60,000 nt of DNA from NCBI RefSeq assembly GCF_964355755.1, contig NC_092674.1, positions 19,806,001 to 19,866,000 of the forward strand, in the 5' to 3' direction. The notes under the pieces were generated by a model that saw only the letters and a program-made list of their open reading frames with translations, was not told where the DNA came from and did not search any database. The position numbers and the translations under genes are program-made. The number at the start of each line of letters is the position of its first letter. Within the stretch, counting starts at the first letter, position 1. Shown here in pieces: positions 13,401 through 25,400 of this stretch. The DNA comes from Antedon mediterranea (lineage: Eukaryota; Echinodermata; Crinoidea; Comatulida; Antedonidae).

Positions 13401-16400
13401 TTACTAGGATCGCGACTCCTCTATGTTCCAGTTTACTAAATAAATTATAACCTTCTAAATTAAAAATGTTCTCATCAATTTCATACAGATAATGTTTAGG
13501 TAATATTTCATTTAAGATTATAATATCCGGTTTAAGCTGATTTATTCTTATTCGGAGTTCTGCGATTTTGTTAGTTAATGTATCACAATTAGTGTAAAAA
13601 AAAGAAAGATTATCTCTGTCAATGTTGATAATGTTATTTCTTCGATAATTAAAATTAAAAGTATTATTTTCTAAATTATAATTACTTTCTGTGTTTATTT
13701 TCTTTGTGTTATTAGTGTTGTGCCTGGTATTGTTTGACCTGAGGGTTGTGGTTTGGGCTTGTCCGAAAGGGCACCTTCACAATCTCGTAGTTTCTTATCA
13801 TTAAATTGGTCTCACCAGTTTGCTCTCTTCTCTCTTTCTCGACTTTCAGCGTATTAAACCGGTCACGATCTAACTTGCTTCGGTCTCTACTAACCCCTTT
13901 AATTTTTTTATCCCATGCATTCTTAAGTATAAGCTCCTTGTCTCTTATATCATAGAAAACTAATTTAATAGGACGTCTTTTATTAGGTTCTCGTTTGCCT
14001 AAACGGAAGAAAGTTCTGATTTTACTATCCACATGCTGTATATCAAGTCCATGAAGAAATTGAACTACGTTCTCCCAATCATCTTTTTTCCTCAAATTAG
14101 ACTCAGTTTTATCGGATTCTTCAATCTCATACACTATAATATTTGCTTTACGCTTTTCTCTATCTTCATGCTCGCTAAACTTCTCCTCCATGCTATTTAT
14201 TAACTTCTTTTCTAGTCTTTCTTCAGTTTTTAAATACATTTCTGTTTGGTTAGATAGTATCTTATCAATTTTCTCAGTATTTGCTTCAATATGCTTTGCT
14301 AGCTTAGTTTGTGTTGTTGCAATGCTGGAAAGGTTCTTCATAATATCTTTTGCCGTAGTATTGCATGATCGACAATACCAATGTACCGAGTCATTATTAC
14401 CATGTGCATTAATCAATTGATAGAGGCTATTACTGACATTTTGACACCCTTTGTGGAACCAAAGATTGCATAGATTGCAGAGCAGACCTTCCTCAATAAC
14501 ATTCTGACTACAAGAGCCACATTCTCCACAAACTTTGCCTTCCTTGGGAACTGATTTCTTTTTTGGGGGCATTTCTATCTATTATTGAGCGAAAAAATAC
14601 AAAAATGTCAAACCAATACTAAAACCAATAATAACAATTGAAAATGTCCAACACTACCTAGACCAAATAATCCAAAATAAATAAATAAATAAATAACAGT
14701 TGAAAATATCGAACACTGCCTAGGCTGGTAACTACTAGGCCTACACCTACCTCCTTCCCGGTTAGAGTAGCTGGTTATGAAAGCAAGTCAATCAGGCATG
14801 AGTTGGCCTAGCTTTCAAACAACCAAAAATGCTCCTAAATATTTGTCTTTACAGAGTTAAACAGTAAGGTATAGCTCTAGTATTAGGTAATTGTTAATAT
14901 CTCTTACAGATAGTGTTACAATTTAGAAGGATTAAAGTGATTTTTAGAGATTTAAATTTAATACTTAACCAACTATGAAAACACACTGTTACCATTGAAT
15001 TCAAGAAAATGCTTAGTACCTTCATAATTTTAAACCACATTATTGATATCATTTAAGCAGGGCGGATCCAGAATTTTGAAATAGAGGTGTTTGGTGTAAG
15101 TCTTTGAGCCTGGGTCGAAGCGAAATTAGGTAATTGACACCTTGATCGTCAGAAATGATACTCTCGCACATAAAATAAATGATACTCTCGCACATAAAAT
15201 TAATGATAAATTGCACCTCTAGATGATAACACCCCCATGTATTTCACATCAATAATCAGCAAAACGATTTTAGTTTTACCGCTGGTAAACAAGGTGCATA
15301 ATTATAAACATTTTGTGTGCTATGTTAGATGCGCGTGTTCTGTGTGGAGAAACGCTGATTGTTTAGTTGTTTTTCACACACGTACAGTCGATTGTCCACG
15401 GGGCACCTTGGCGCCCCTTGGACCCATAGCCAAAAATCATTTGTCCGTCTTTCCAAACGGATCTGCGCCGTTGCCACCTGTACGCGCTAGATGATTACGA
15501 TTGGATGGATTTAAGCCACTGGAAATTTAAAAAATATTTGATCCGATGGAATGATAGAAGCACCTTTGACGTTAACTATTCTTTATTTGTGTAAAAATTA
15601 CTGTACACATGGGTACGTAAAACGTTTGGCGTGTCAACGATTTTTTTTAACAAAATTTTAAATCCGCTCCTGATTTAAGCACTTACTACTTTAACATTGA
15701 ATGTAAACAATAATAATATACCGTATTTCTTTGAATAAACGCCCCGGGGCGCGATTTTTTTTTTCGTACATAAGTTGTGGACCCCCTCATGAAACGTCAC
15801 AAAATAAACATGAATAATTCATCAGTTAAATGTGTTGTTCCGTGTGCACCCAAGCGTATAGCAACAAGAAGCGATTACACAACTGCGATACGATACTTTC
15901 TACAGTAGGCCTAGGATTCTAAGTCAATTCACGCGATTGCCTTCGCGCACTCTTCTTCACACAAAATGTGTCGAGTCGAGGCTAATCGACAGCTAGGCAA
16001 GACATAAACTAAGTAGTAATTCATTGGACATAGCCCAAAGAAAGCTTAGACCCACAAGAATAAAGAATGTGTATAATTTGTGTAGGCCCTACACAAATTA
16101 TTGTATCTTTTTTAATTCTGCTATTTTATTATCAAACAATGCATGTACTCAAAGGAACTTTAAATATGCGCGTATATGAACACATGAGATGGGAAGATTA
16201 GACCCACGAGAATAAAAAATGTATTTTTGTGTAATGTTTATTGTTTAATTTTGCTGACTTATTACTCGGATTGTGTCATACCTATAACACACACACACAC
16301 ACAGCTCTACTAGAATAGACATATGTTTAGAGACTAATAATTAGGCCAAGGCCTAATAGTATTAATAGAAACTATAATTTTAACACGTAATTCTTTAGTA

Positions 16401-19400
16401 ATACATTATATTAAAAACACTATCATAAACTAAAGGCTGATTATTTCGATAATCCACACAAAACGCCGCTATTCTTCTATGAAATCGCCCGCCGCAACAA
16501 CAGCGCGGAGATAGGCCTAGAATTGTACCGCACTTGTGTGTAATCACTTCTTGTTGCTATACGCTTGGGTGCACACGGAACAAGAACATTTAACTGATGA
16601 ATTATTCATGTTTATTTTGTGACGTTTCATGAGGGGGGTCCCAAACTTATGTACGAAAAAAAAAATCGCCCCCGGGGCTGCCAATTAAGTCAGAAATCAT
16701 AAATATTTAGAGGGTTAGGTTTAGTATATTTTAAGAAGTAGATAAAACACGATTTTGTGCCATAACGGATTTCTACAATCCGCATTATTTATAGAATTTT
16801 CCTAAAAAAAAGCTATCATTAGAATTAAAAATATTATTTGAAAAAACAGATGTGGTTGTAAGATTTGTTTAATTATTGAGAAAGCATACAGTTTGATAAT
16901 GTCAGCCATAATGTACATTATGGTAAATATTTTAGAGATAGAAAAAGATCAATAAAATAGATCGACAATATGCAAATCCTTGTTTATTCTATAAATTTAT
17001 AATTCGCTATCATTTTTATAATTATAGAAAAAAACATACTAGCTTTTTTAGGTTAAAATATACTGTCCGTTTTCCAAAACAACAATAGACATTACACAAT
17101 GAGTTTTGTTCGGATTATGAGCTTCTTATTTAAACTAGGTTTAATGTGCAGGAACTGCTTTATTTAATAAAAAAAATAAATGGTATGGGCCAAAAAAATC
17201 TTTATAATGTCCATTTTTTTCGCGAAGTACACACAAAGCAAAGAAAACAAATTTTAATAACTGCAGAATATTTTTAATTTTTAATCATTCATTTCTTTAA
17301 TACAACTTTACTATAAAGTTCATCTACATGGTCATAAACATTATGACTACAGTATATGGTTGAGCTATTGTTATAAAAACTACATGGTCATAAACTTGAC
17401 TACAGTATATGGTTGAGCTACTGTTATAAAAACTACACGGTCATAAACATTATGACTACAGTATATGGTTGAGCTATTGTTATATAAACTACATGGTCAT
17501 AAACTTTATGACTACAGTATATGGTTGAGCTATTGTTATATAAACTACATGGTCATAAACTTTATGACTACAGTATATGGTTGAGCTATTGTTATACAAA
17601 CTACATGGTCATAAACTTTATGACTACAGTATATGGTTGAGCTATTGTTATATAAACTACATGGTCATAAACTTTATGACTACAGTATATGGTTGAGCTA
17701 TTGTTATATAAACTACATGGTCATAAACTTTATGACTACAGTATATTGTTGAGCTACTGTTATACAAACTAGATGGTCATAAACTTTATGACTACAGTAT
17801 ATGGTTGAGCTATTGTTATATAAACTACATGGTCATAAACATTATGACTACAGTATATGGTTGAGCTATTGTTATATAAACTACATGGTCATAAACTTTA
17901 TGACTACAATTCTTTATAATAGAAAATAATCAAGGTAATGAATTATTCATAATGTCTGGAAGGCGTTTATTATTTGTTGGTGTAATGGTAACATGTATAA
18001 TCATATAAACATAACACAAATAATATCGATAAAATAATAAAAAGTGATAAAATAAAGTGAAAAATGTTTGATAATAGTAAATCATGTCAATCAATAAACT
18101 CTATTACAAAAATTGAAATGTTTTTATTCCAAATCATGTTCCATGGTGGGTTTATTCCAAATCATGTTCCATGGTGGGTTTATTCCAAATCATGTTCCCA
18201 GAGGTCCCAACTTGGGAAAGTCTATTCGCAGGAGATTTTGTCGTGAACCACATTCAATTCATCGGGGCGTCGAAAGTCAACGCGCGGTGAATCGAAAATC
18301 AACACGCGGGGAATCGAAAATCAACACGCGGGGAATCGAAAATCAACACGCGTGTCGTTTACGTCTCTTAATTAACTAAATATGTTACATCAAAGATAAT
18401 AATACTGTTGATTCTTTACCTATTTATATTCTTTGGTTACATATACAGTATATACAATATTTACACATAAGTTGGCTTAATTTTTAAATAGGTTTATACA
18501 TCAGTATTTTTACATTCTAATATTTTTTTTATGGACACATCCTCAGTACAAAAAATGTAAAAAATATATACTGTATTTTAACTAATATTCAGTATATAAA
18601 ATAATTTAACTTAATTACATAATGTACAATAAACACATATGATAGTATTGCCCAATAGAATTTACTCATTTTTTTTAGGCACAGGCCTAGGCCTAGCCTA
18701 GGGCTTCTACTTCTAGCTAGGCCCTAGCTAGCTACCATTTTAAAACCCCAAAACAATCGAAATAACTATTCCGAATCCGTCTTATGCTACATTACGCGAG
18801 TTAACATATTATTTCAGATGAAAAACATTGAGTTTTATATTGTTTTATCCATACGTAATTACACTGGCATTAAAGATATAACATTAAAATGTAGGCCGTT
18901 TATGAGCTATTTCGCCGATTTCTTATCGCTGGGAAATTCCCCACCAGCGACATCGATCGATCGAGGAGTAGGCCTAGCTAGGCTAGAGGCCTAGCGTGCA
19001 TGCCGGAACGGGTGGATTATTGCTATATAATAAATAACAAGTTTGAACAAAAGAGCTTACGAAAATCTTTTTTTTATTTTTATTTAACGTAGGCCTACTT
19101 GCTTGACGAATCCATGCCTTTTAAATCATTTAACATGTTCGTATTATCGGATCGTACAGTAAAACCAAATAAAACACCGCCTCAACAACCTCGTGCGATG
19201 TGCGATCTGTTGTTCTTTGCAGCGGATCAACATTGGTAGAGTTCATTAATTATGAGGGTGTTTAAAAATGTAATAACTATTAAAAACGTGTCTCAACCAC
19301 TTTGTAATCAAAGCGTTTATTTAGTTAAAACTTGGATCCTCCCAAAATTGATAATCGCGTATTCCGGTTAGCACGTGATTGATTCACGGTTGGTTGCACG

Positions 19401-22400
19401 CTTCTTTTTTTTTCTACGTCCTGCGTGTAGTAGCGTGCATGTTTATATTATTGTTACGGTTTAACAAAGGCAGTGCATACAAATAAAAATACAATAATAG
19501 ACCCACGGAGACTGCATAAATAGACATTGTTTCAACATCCTGCCTCACTTTTGTCTGGTTATTGACTATTGTTGACCTGGGCTGAGGCTGGGTGTAACCG
19601 TAAATCAATTTGGCCAAAAATATGGTGAAATTTGAAAATGCGGTAAAAAAATCAAAATGCGGTAGAAAACGTCGAGATAGCGGTAGCGCGGTAGATGGGT
19701 ACTAAAAGCGGTAGACTACCGCGAGTAGCGGTAGACTTGGGACCCCTGTGTTCCATGGTAGGTTTATTCCAAATCATGTTCCATGGGGGGTTTATTCCAA
19801 ATCATGTTCCATGGGGGGTTTATTCCAAATCATGTTCCATGGTGGGTTTATTCCAAATCATGTTCCATGGGGGGTTTATTCCAAATCATGTTCCATGGTG
19901 GGTTTATTCCAAATCATGTTCCATGGTGGGTTTATTCCAAATCATGTTCCATGGGGGGTTTATTCCAAATCATGTTCCATGGTGGGTTTATTCTAAATCA
20001 TGTTCCATGGGGGGTTTATTCCAAATCATGTTCCATGGTGGGTTTATTCCAAATCATGTTCCATGGTGGGTTTATTCCAAATCATGTTCCATGGTGGGTT
20101 TATTCCAAATGATGTTCCATGGGGGGTTTATTCCAAATGATGTTCCATGGGGTTTTAATCCAAATCATGTTCCATGGTGGGTTTATTCCAAATCATGTTC
20201 CATGGGGGGTTTATTCCAAATCATGTTCCATGGTGGGTTTATTCCAAATCATGTTCCATGGTGGGTTTATTCCAAATCATGTTCCATGGGGGGTTTATTC
20301 CAAATCATGTTCCATGGTGGGTTTATTCCAAATCATGTTCCATGGTGGGTTTATTCCAAATCATGTTCCATGGTGGGTTTATTCCAAATGATGTTCCATG
20401 GGGGGTTTATTCCAAATGATGTTCCATGGGGTTTTAATCCAAATCATGTTCCATGGTGGGTTTATTCCAAATCATGTTCCATGGGGGGTTTATTCCAAAT
20501 CATGTTCCATGGTGGGTTTATTCCAAATCATGTTCCATGGTGGGTTTATTCCAAATCATGTTCCATGGTGGGTTTATTCCAAATCATGTTCCATGGTGGG
20601 TTTATTCCAAATCATGTTCCATGGGGGGTTTATTCTAAATCATGTTCCATGGTGGGTTTATTCCAAATCATGTTCCATGGTGGGTTTATTCCAAATCATG
20701 TTCCATGGGGGGTTTATTCTAAATCATGTTCCATGGTGGGTTTATTCCAAATCATGTTCCATGGTGGGTTTATTCCAAATCATGTTCCAATGGGGGTTTA
20801 TTCCAAATCATGTTCCATGGGGGGTTTATTCCAAATCATGTTCCATGGGGGGTTTAATCCAAATCATGTTCCATGGTGGGTTTATTCCAAATCATGTTCC
20901 ATAGGGGGTTTATTCCAAATCATGTTCCATGGGGGGTTTATTCTAAATCATATTCCATGGTGGGTTTATTCCAAATCATGTGTTCCATGGTGGGTTTATT
21001 GCAAATCATGTTCCATAGGGGGTGTATTCCAAATCATGTTCCATGGGGTGTTTATTTCAAATCATATTCCACGGTGGGTTTATTCCAAATCATGTTCCAT
21101 GGGGGTTTATTCCAAATCATGTTTCATGGTGGGTTTATTCCAAATCATGTTCCATGGTGGGTTTATTCCAAATCATATTCCACGGTGGGTTTATTCCAAA
21201 TCATATTCCACGGTGGGTTTATTCCAAATCATATTCCACGGTGGGTTTATTCCAAATCATGTTCCATGGGGGGTTTATTCCAAATCATGTTCCATGGTGG
21301 GTTTATTGCAAATCATGTTCCATAGGGGGTTTATTCCAAATCATGTTCCATGGGGTGTTTATTCCAAATCATATTCCACGGTGGGTTTATTCCAAATCAT
21401 GTTCCATGGGGGGTTTATTCCAAATCATGTTTCATGGTGGGTTTATTCCAAATCATATTCCACGGTGGGTTTATTCCAAATCATGTTCCATGGGGGGTTT
21501 ATTCCAAATCATGTTCCATGGGGGGTTTATTCTAAATCTTATTCCACGGTGGGTTTATTCCAAATCATGTTCCATGGGGGGTTTATTCCAAATCATGTTC
21601 CATGGGGGGTTTATTCTAAATCATATTCCACGGTGGGTTTATTCCAAATCATATTCCACGGTGGGTTTATTCCAAATCATGTTCCATGGGGGGTTTATTC
21701 CAAATCATGTTCCATGGTGGGTTTATTCCAAATCATGTTCCATGGAGGGTTTATTCTAAATCATATTCCACGGTGGGTTTATTCCAAATCATGTTCCATG
21801 GTGGGTTTATTCCAAATCATGTTCCATGGGGGGTTTATTCCAAATCATGTTCCATGGAGGGCTTATTCCAAATCATATTCCACGGGGGTTTTTTTCCAAA
21901 TCATGTTCCATGGTGGGTTTATTCCAAATCATATTTCATGGGGGGTTTATTCCAAATCATATTCTACGGTGGGTTTATTCAAAATCATGTTCCATGGGGG
22001 GTTTATTTCAAATCATATTCCATGGGGGGTTTATTCTAAATCATATTCCACGGTGGGTTTATTCCAAATCATGTTCCATTGTGGGTTTATTCCAAATCCT
22101 GTTCCATGGTGGGTTTATTCCAAATCATGTTCCATGGTGGGTTTATTTCAAATCATGTTCCATGGTGGGTTTATTCCAAATCATGTTCCATGGTGGGTTT
22201 ATTCCAAATCAAGTTCCACGGGGGGTTTATTCCAAATCATGTTCCATTCTGGGTCTATTCCAAATTATATTCCACGGTGGGTTTATTCCAAATCATATTC
22301 CACGGTGGGTTTATTCCTAATCATATTCCATGGTGGGTTTATTCCAAATCATGTTCCATGGTGGGTTTATTCCAAATCATGTTCCATGGTGGGTTTATTC

Positions 22401-25400
22401 AAAATAATATTCCATGTGGGCGGGGGGGGGGGGGGGGTTATTCTAAATCATGTTCCATGGTGGGTTTATTCCAAATCATGTTCCATGGTGGGTTTATTCC
22501 AAATCATGTTCCATGGTGGGTTTATTCCAAATCATATTCCATGGTGGGTTTATTCCAAATCATGTTCCATGGTGGGTTTATTCCAAATCATGTTCCATGG
22601 TGGGTTTATTCAAAATAATATTCCATGTGGGCGGGGGGGGGGGGTTATTCTAAATCATGTTCCATGGTGGGTTTATTCCAAATCATGTTCCATGGGGGGT
22701 TTATTCCAAATCATATTCCATGGTGGGTTTATTCCAAATCATGTTCCATGGTGGGTTTATTCCAAAACATGTTCCATGGTGGGTTTATTCCAAATCATAT
22801 TCCACAGGGGCTTTATTCCAAATCATGTTCCATGGTGGGTTTATTCCAAATCATGTTCTATGAGGGGTTTATTCCAAATCATGTTCCATGGTGGGTTTAT
22901 TCTAAATCATATTCAACGGCGGTGGGTTTATTCCAAATCATGTTCCATGGGGGGTTTATTCCAAATCGTATTCCACGGTGGGTTTATTCCAAATCATTTT
23001 CCATGGGGGATTTATTCCCAATCATATTCCACGGGGAGTTTATTCCTAATCATGTTCCATGGGGGGGTTTATTCAAAATCATGTTCCATGTGGGGTTTAT
23101 TCCAAATCATATTCCACGGTGGGTTTATTCGAAATCATTTTCCATGGGGGTTTATTCCAAATCATATTCCACGGTGGGTTAATTCCAAATCATGTTCCTT
23201 GGTGGGTTTATTCCTAATCATGTTCCATGGGGGGTTTATTCCAAATCGTATTCCATGGGGATTTATTCTAAATCATATTCCACGGTGGGCTTATTTCAAA
23301 TCATGTTCCATGGTGGGTTTAGTCCAAATCATGTTCCATGGTGGGTTTATTCCAAATCATGTTCCACGGGGGGTTTATTCCAAATCATGTTCCACGGTGG
23401 GTTTATTCCAAATCATGTTCCACGGTGTGTTTATTCCAAATCATATTCCATGAGGGGTTTATTCCAAATCATGTTCCATGGGGGTTTATTCCAAATCATA
23501 TTCCACGGTGTGTATATTCTAAATCATGTTCCATGGTGGGTTTATTCCAAATCATATTCCATGGTGGGTTTATTCCAAATCATGGGTGGATTGCTATAAA
23601 ACAGTCTTAACTGATGGTCTTAACTCCCCGATTAAAGCCGGCTTTATCAGATAGACGGTCTTATTAAAGCCACTCCTGATAGACCATTGCTATAAAACAG
23701 TCTTAAATAAGACCACGTAAAGTAACAAATTGAGGGCGTACTTTGCGCGTAGAATACCAAATAAGGTAATGTTCGTCACGCTTGTTCAATTCACAAATCA
23801 TAACAGTACGTACATTTATACACGAGAAAATCTATTCTAGGCCTATATAAGAATAAAATCACCGTTATTATTTTATTTTACACTTAAAACTCGTTCAATT
23901 GGTTATCTTTGACGATAAATAATACGTAAAAGTAACAAAAAGAGAGGTTTAAGACTGTTTTAAGACTCCTTCGAGTAGGCTTTAATTTTAAAGACCGTTT
24001 ACAGGTTAGACCGCGGTATAGCAATGGTCTATAATATAAGACTACTTGCTACGTCACGAATTATAGCCGGCTAAGCGCTAAGACCGGTTATAGACCGCTT
24101 ATAGCAATCCGCCCCATATTCCATGGGGGTTTATTCCAAATCATATTCCATGGGGATTTATTCCTAATCATGTTCCATGGGGGGTTTATTCCAAATCATG
24201 TTCCATGGGGGGTTTATTCCAAATCATGTTCCATGGGGGGTTTATTCCAAATCATGTTCCATGGGGGTTTATTCCAAATCATGTTCCATGAGGGGTTTAT
24301 TCCAAATCATGTTCCATTGTGGGTCTATTCAAAATCATATTCCACGGTGGGTTTATTCCAATTCATATTCCACGGTGGGTTTATTCCAAATCATATTCCA
24401 CGGTGGGTTTATTCCAAATCATATTCCACGGTGGGTTTATTCCAAATCATATTCCACGGTGGGTTTATTCCTAATCATGTTCCATGGTGGGTTTATTCCA
24501 AATCATGTTCTATGGTGGGTTTATTCCAAATCATGTTCCACGGGGGGTTTATTCCAAATCATGTTCCACGGTGGGTTTATTCCAAATCATGTTCCATGGT
24601 GGGTTTATTCCAAATCATGTTCCAATGGGGGTTTATTCAAAATCATATTCCACGGTGGGTTTATTCCAAATCATATTCCACGGTGGGTTTATTCCAAATC
24701 ATGTTCCATGGGGGGTTTATTCCAAATCATGTTCCATGGGGGGTTTATTCTAAATCATATTCCACGGTGGGTTTATTCCAAATCATATTCCACGGTGGGT
24801 TTATTCCAAATCATGTTCCATGGGGGGTTTATTCCAAATCATGTTCCATGGTGGGTTTATTGCAAATCATGTTCCATAGGGGGTTTATTCCAAATCATGT
24901 TCCATGGTGGGTTTATTGCAAATCATATTCCACGGTGGGTTTATTCCAAATCATGTTCCATGGGGGGTTTATTCCAAATCATGTTCCTTGGTGGGTTTAT
25001 TCCAAATCATATTCCATGGTGGGTTTATTCCAAATCATGTTCCATGGTGGGTTTATTCCAAATCATGTTCCATGGTGGGTTTATTCCAAATCATGTTCCA
25101 CGGGGGGTTTATTCCAAATCATGTTCCACGGTGGGTTTATTCCAAATCATGTTCCACGGTGGGTTTATTCCAAATCATGTTCCATGAGGGGTTTATTCCA
25201 AATCATGTTCCATGGGGGTTTATTCTAAATCATATTCCACGGTGGGTTTATTCTAAATCATGTTTCATGGTGGGTTTATTCCAAATCATATTCCATGGTG
25301 GGTTTATTCCAAATCATGTTCCATGGTGGGTTTATTCCAAATCATATTCCATGGGGGTTTATTCCAAATCATATTCCATGGGGGATTTATTCCTAATCAT

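Larger units (their letters stand above)
10735..14572 (-). mobile_element. CR1/Jockey-type LINE, nearly full length, antisense in SLC17 intron 2
   Basis: Reading on the minus strand: ORF1 (14572-13712), ORF2 (13776-10768), then a short 3' end whose tail repeats AAGGTAAATCAAGGTAAATA, the kind of simple repeat that ends CR1-like elements. Only one stop breaks ORF2, so insertion is recent relative to the other LINE relics here. The 5' untranslated region probably runs beyond 14572 but its end is not visible. I did not find a clear target duplication. Confidence 0.85.

Noticed and set aside
15237-15494. 85-codon frame
   Set aside because: Lies inside the hAT-type MITE and shows no transposase or other motif.
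19695-23453. 1252-codon open frame as a giant repeat protein gene
   Set aside because: It is the 28-bp satellite read through; the other two forward frames give the same peptide, the start lies in a transposon end, and no splice or start context supports it.
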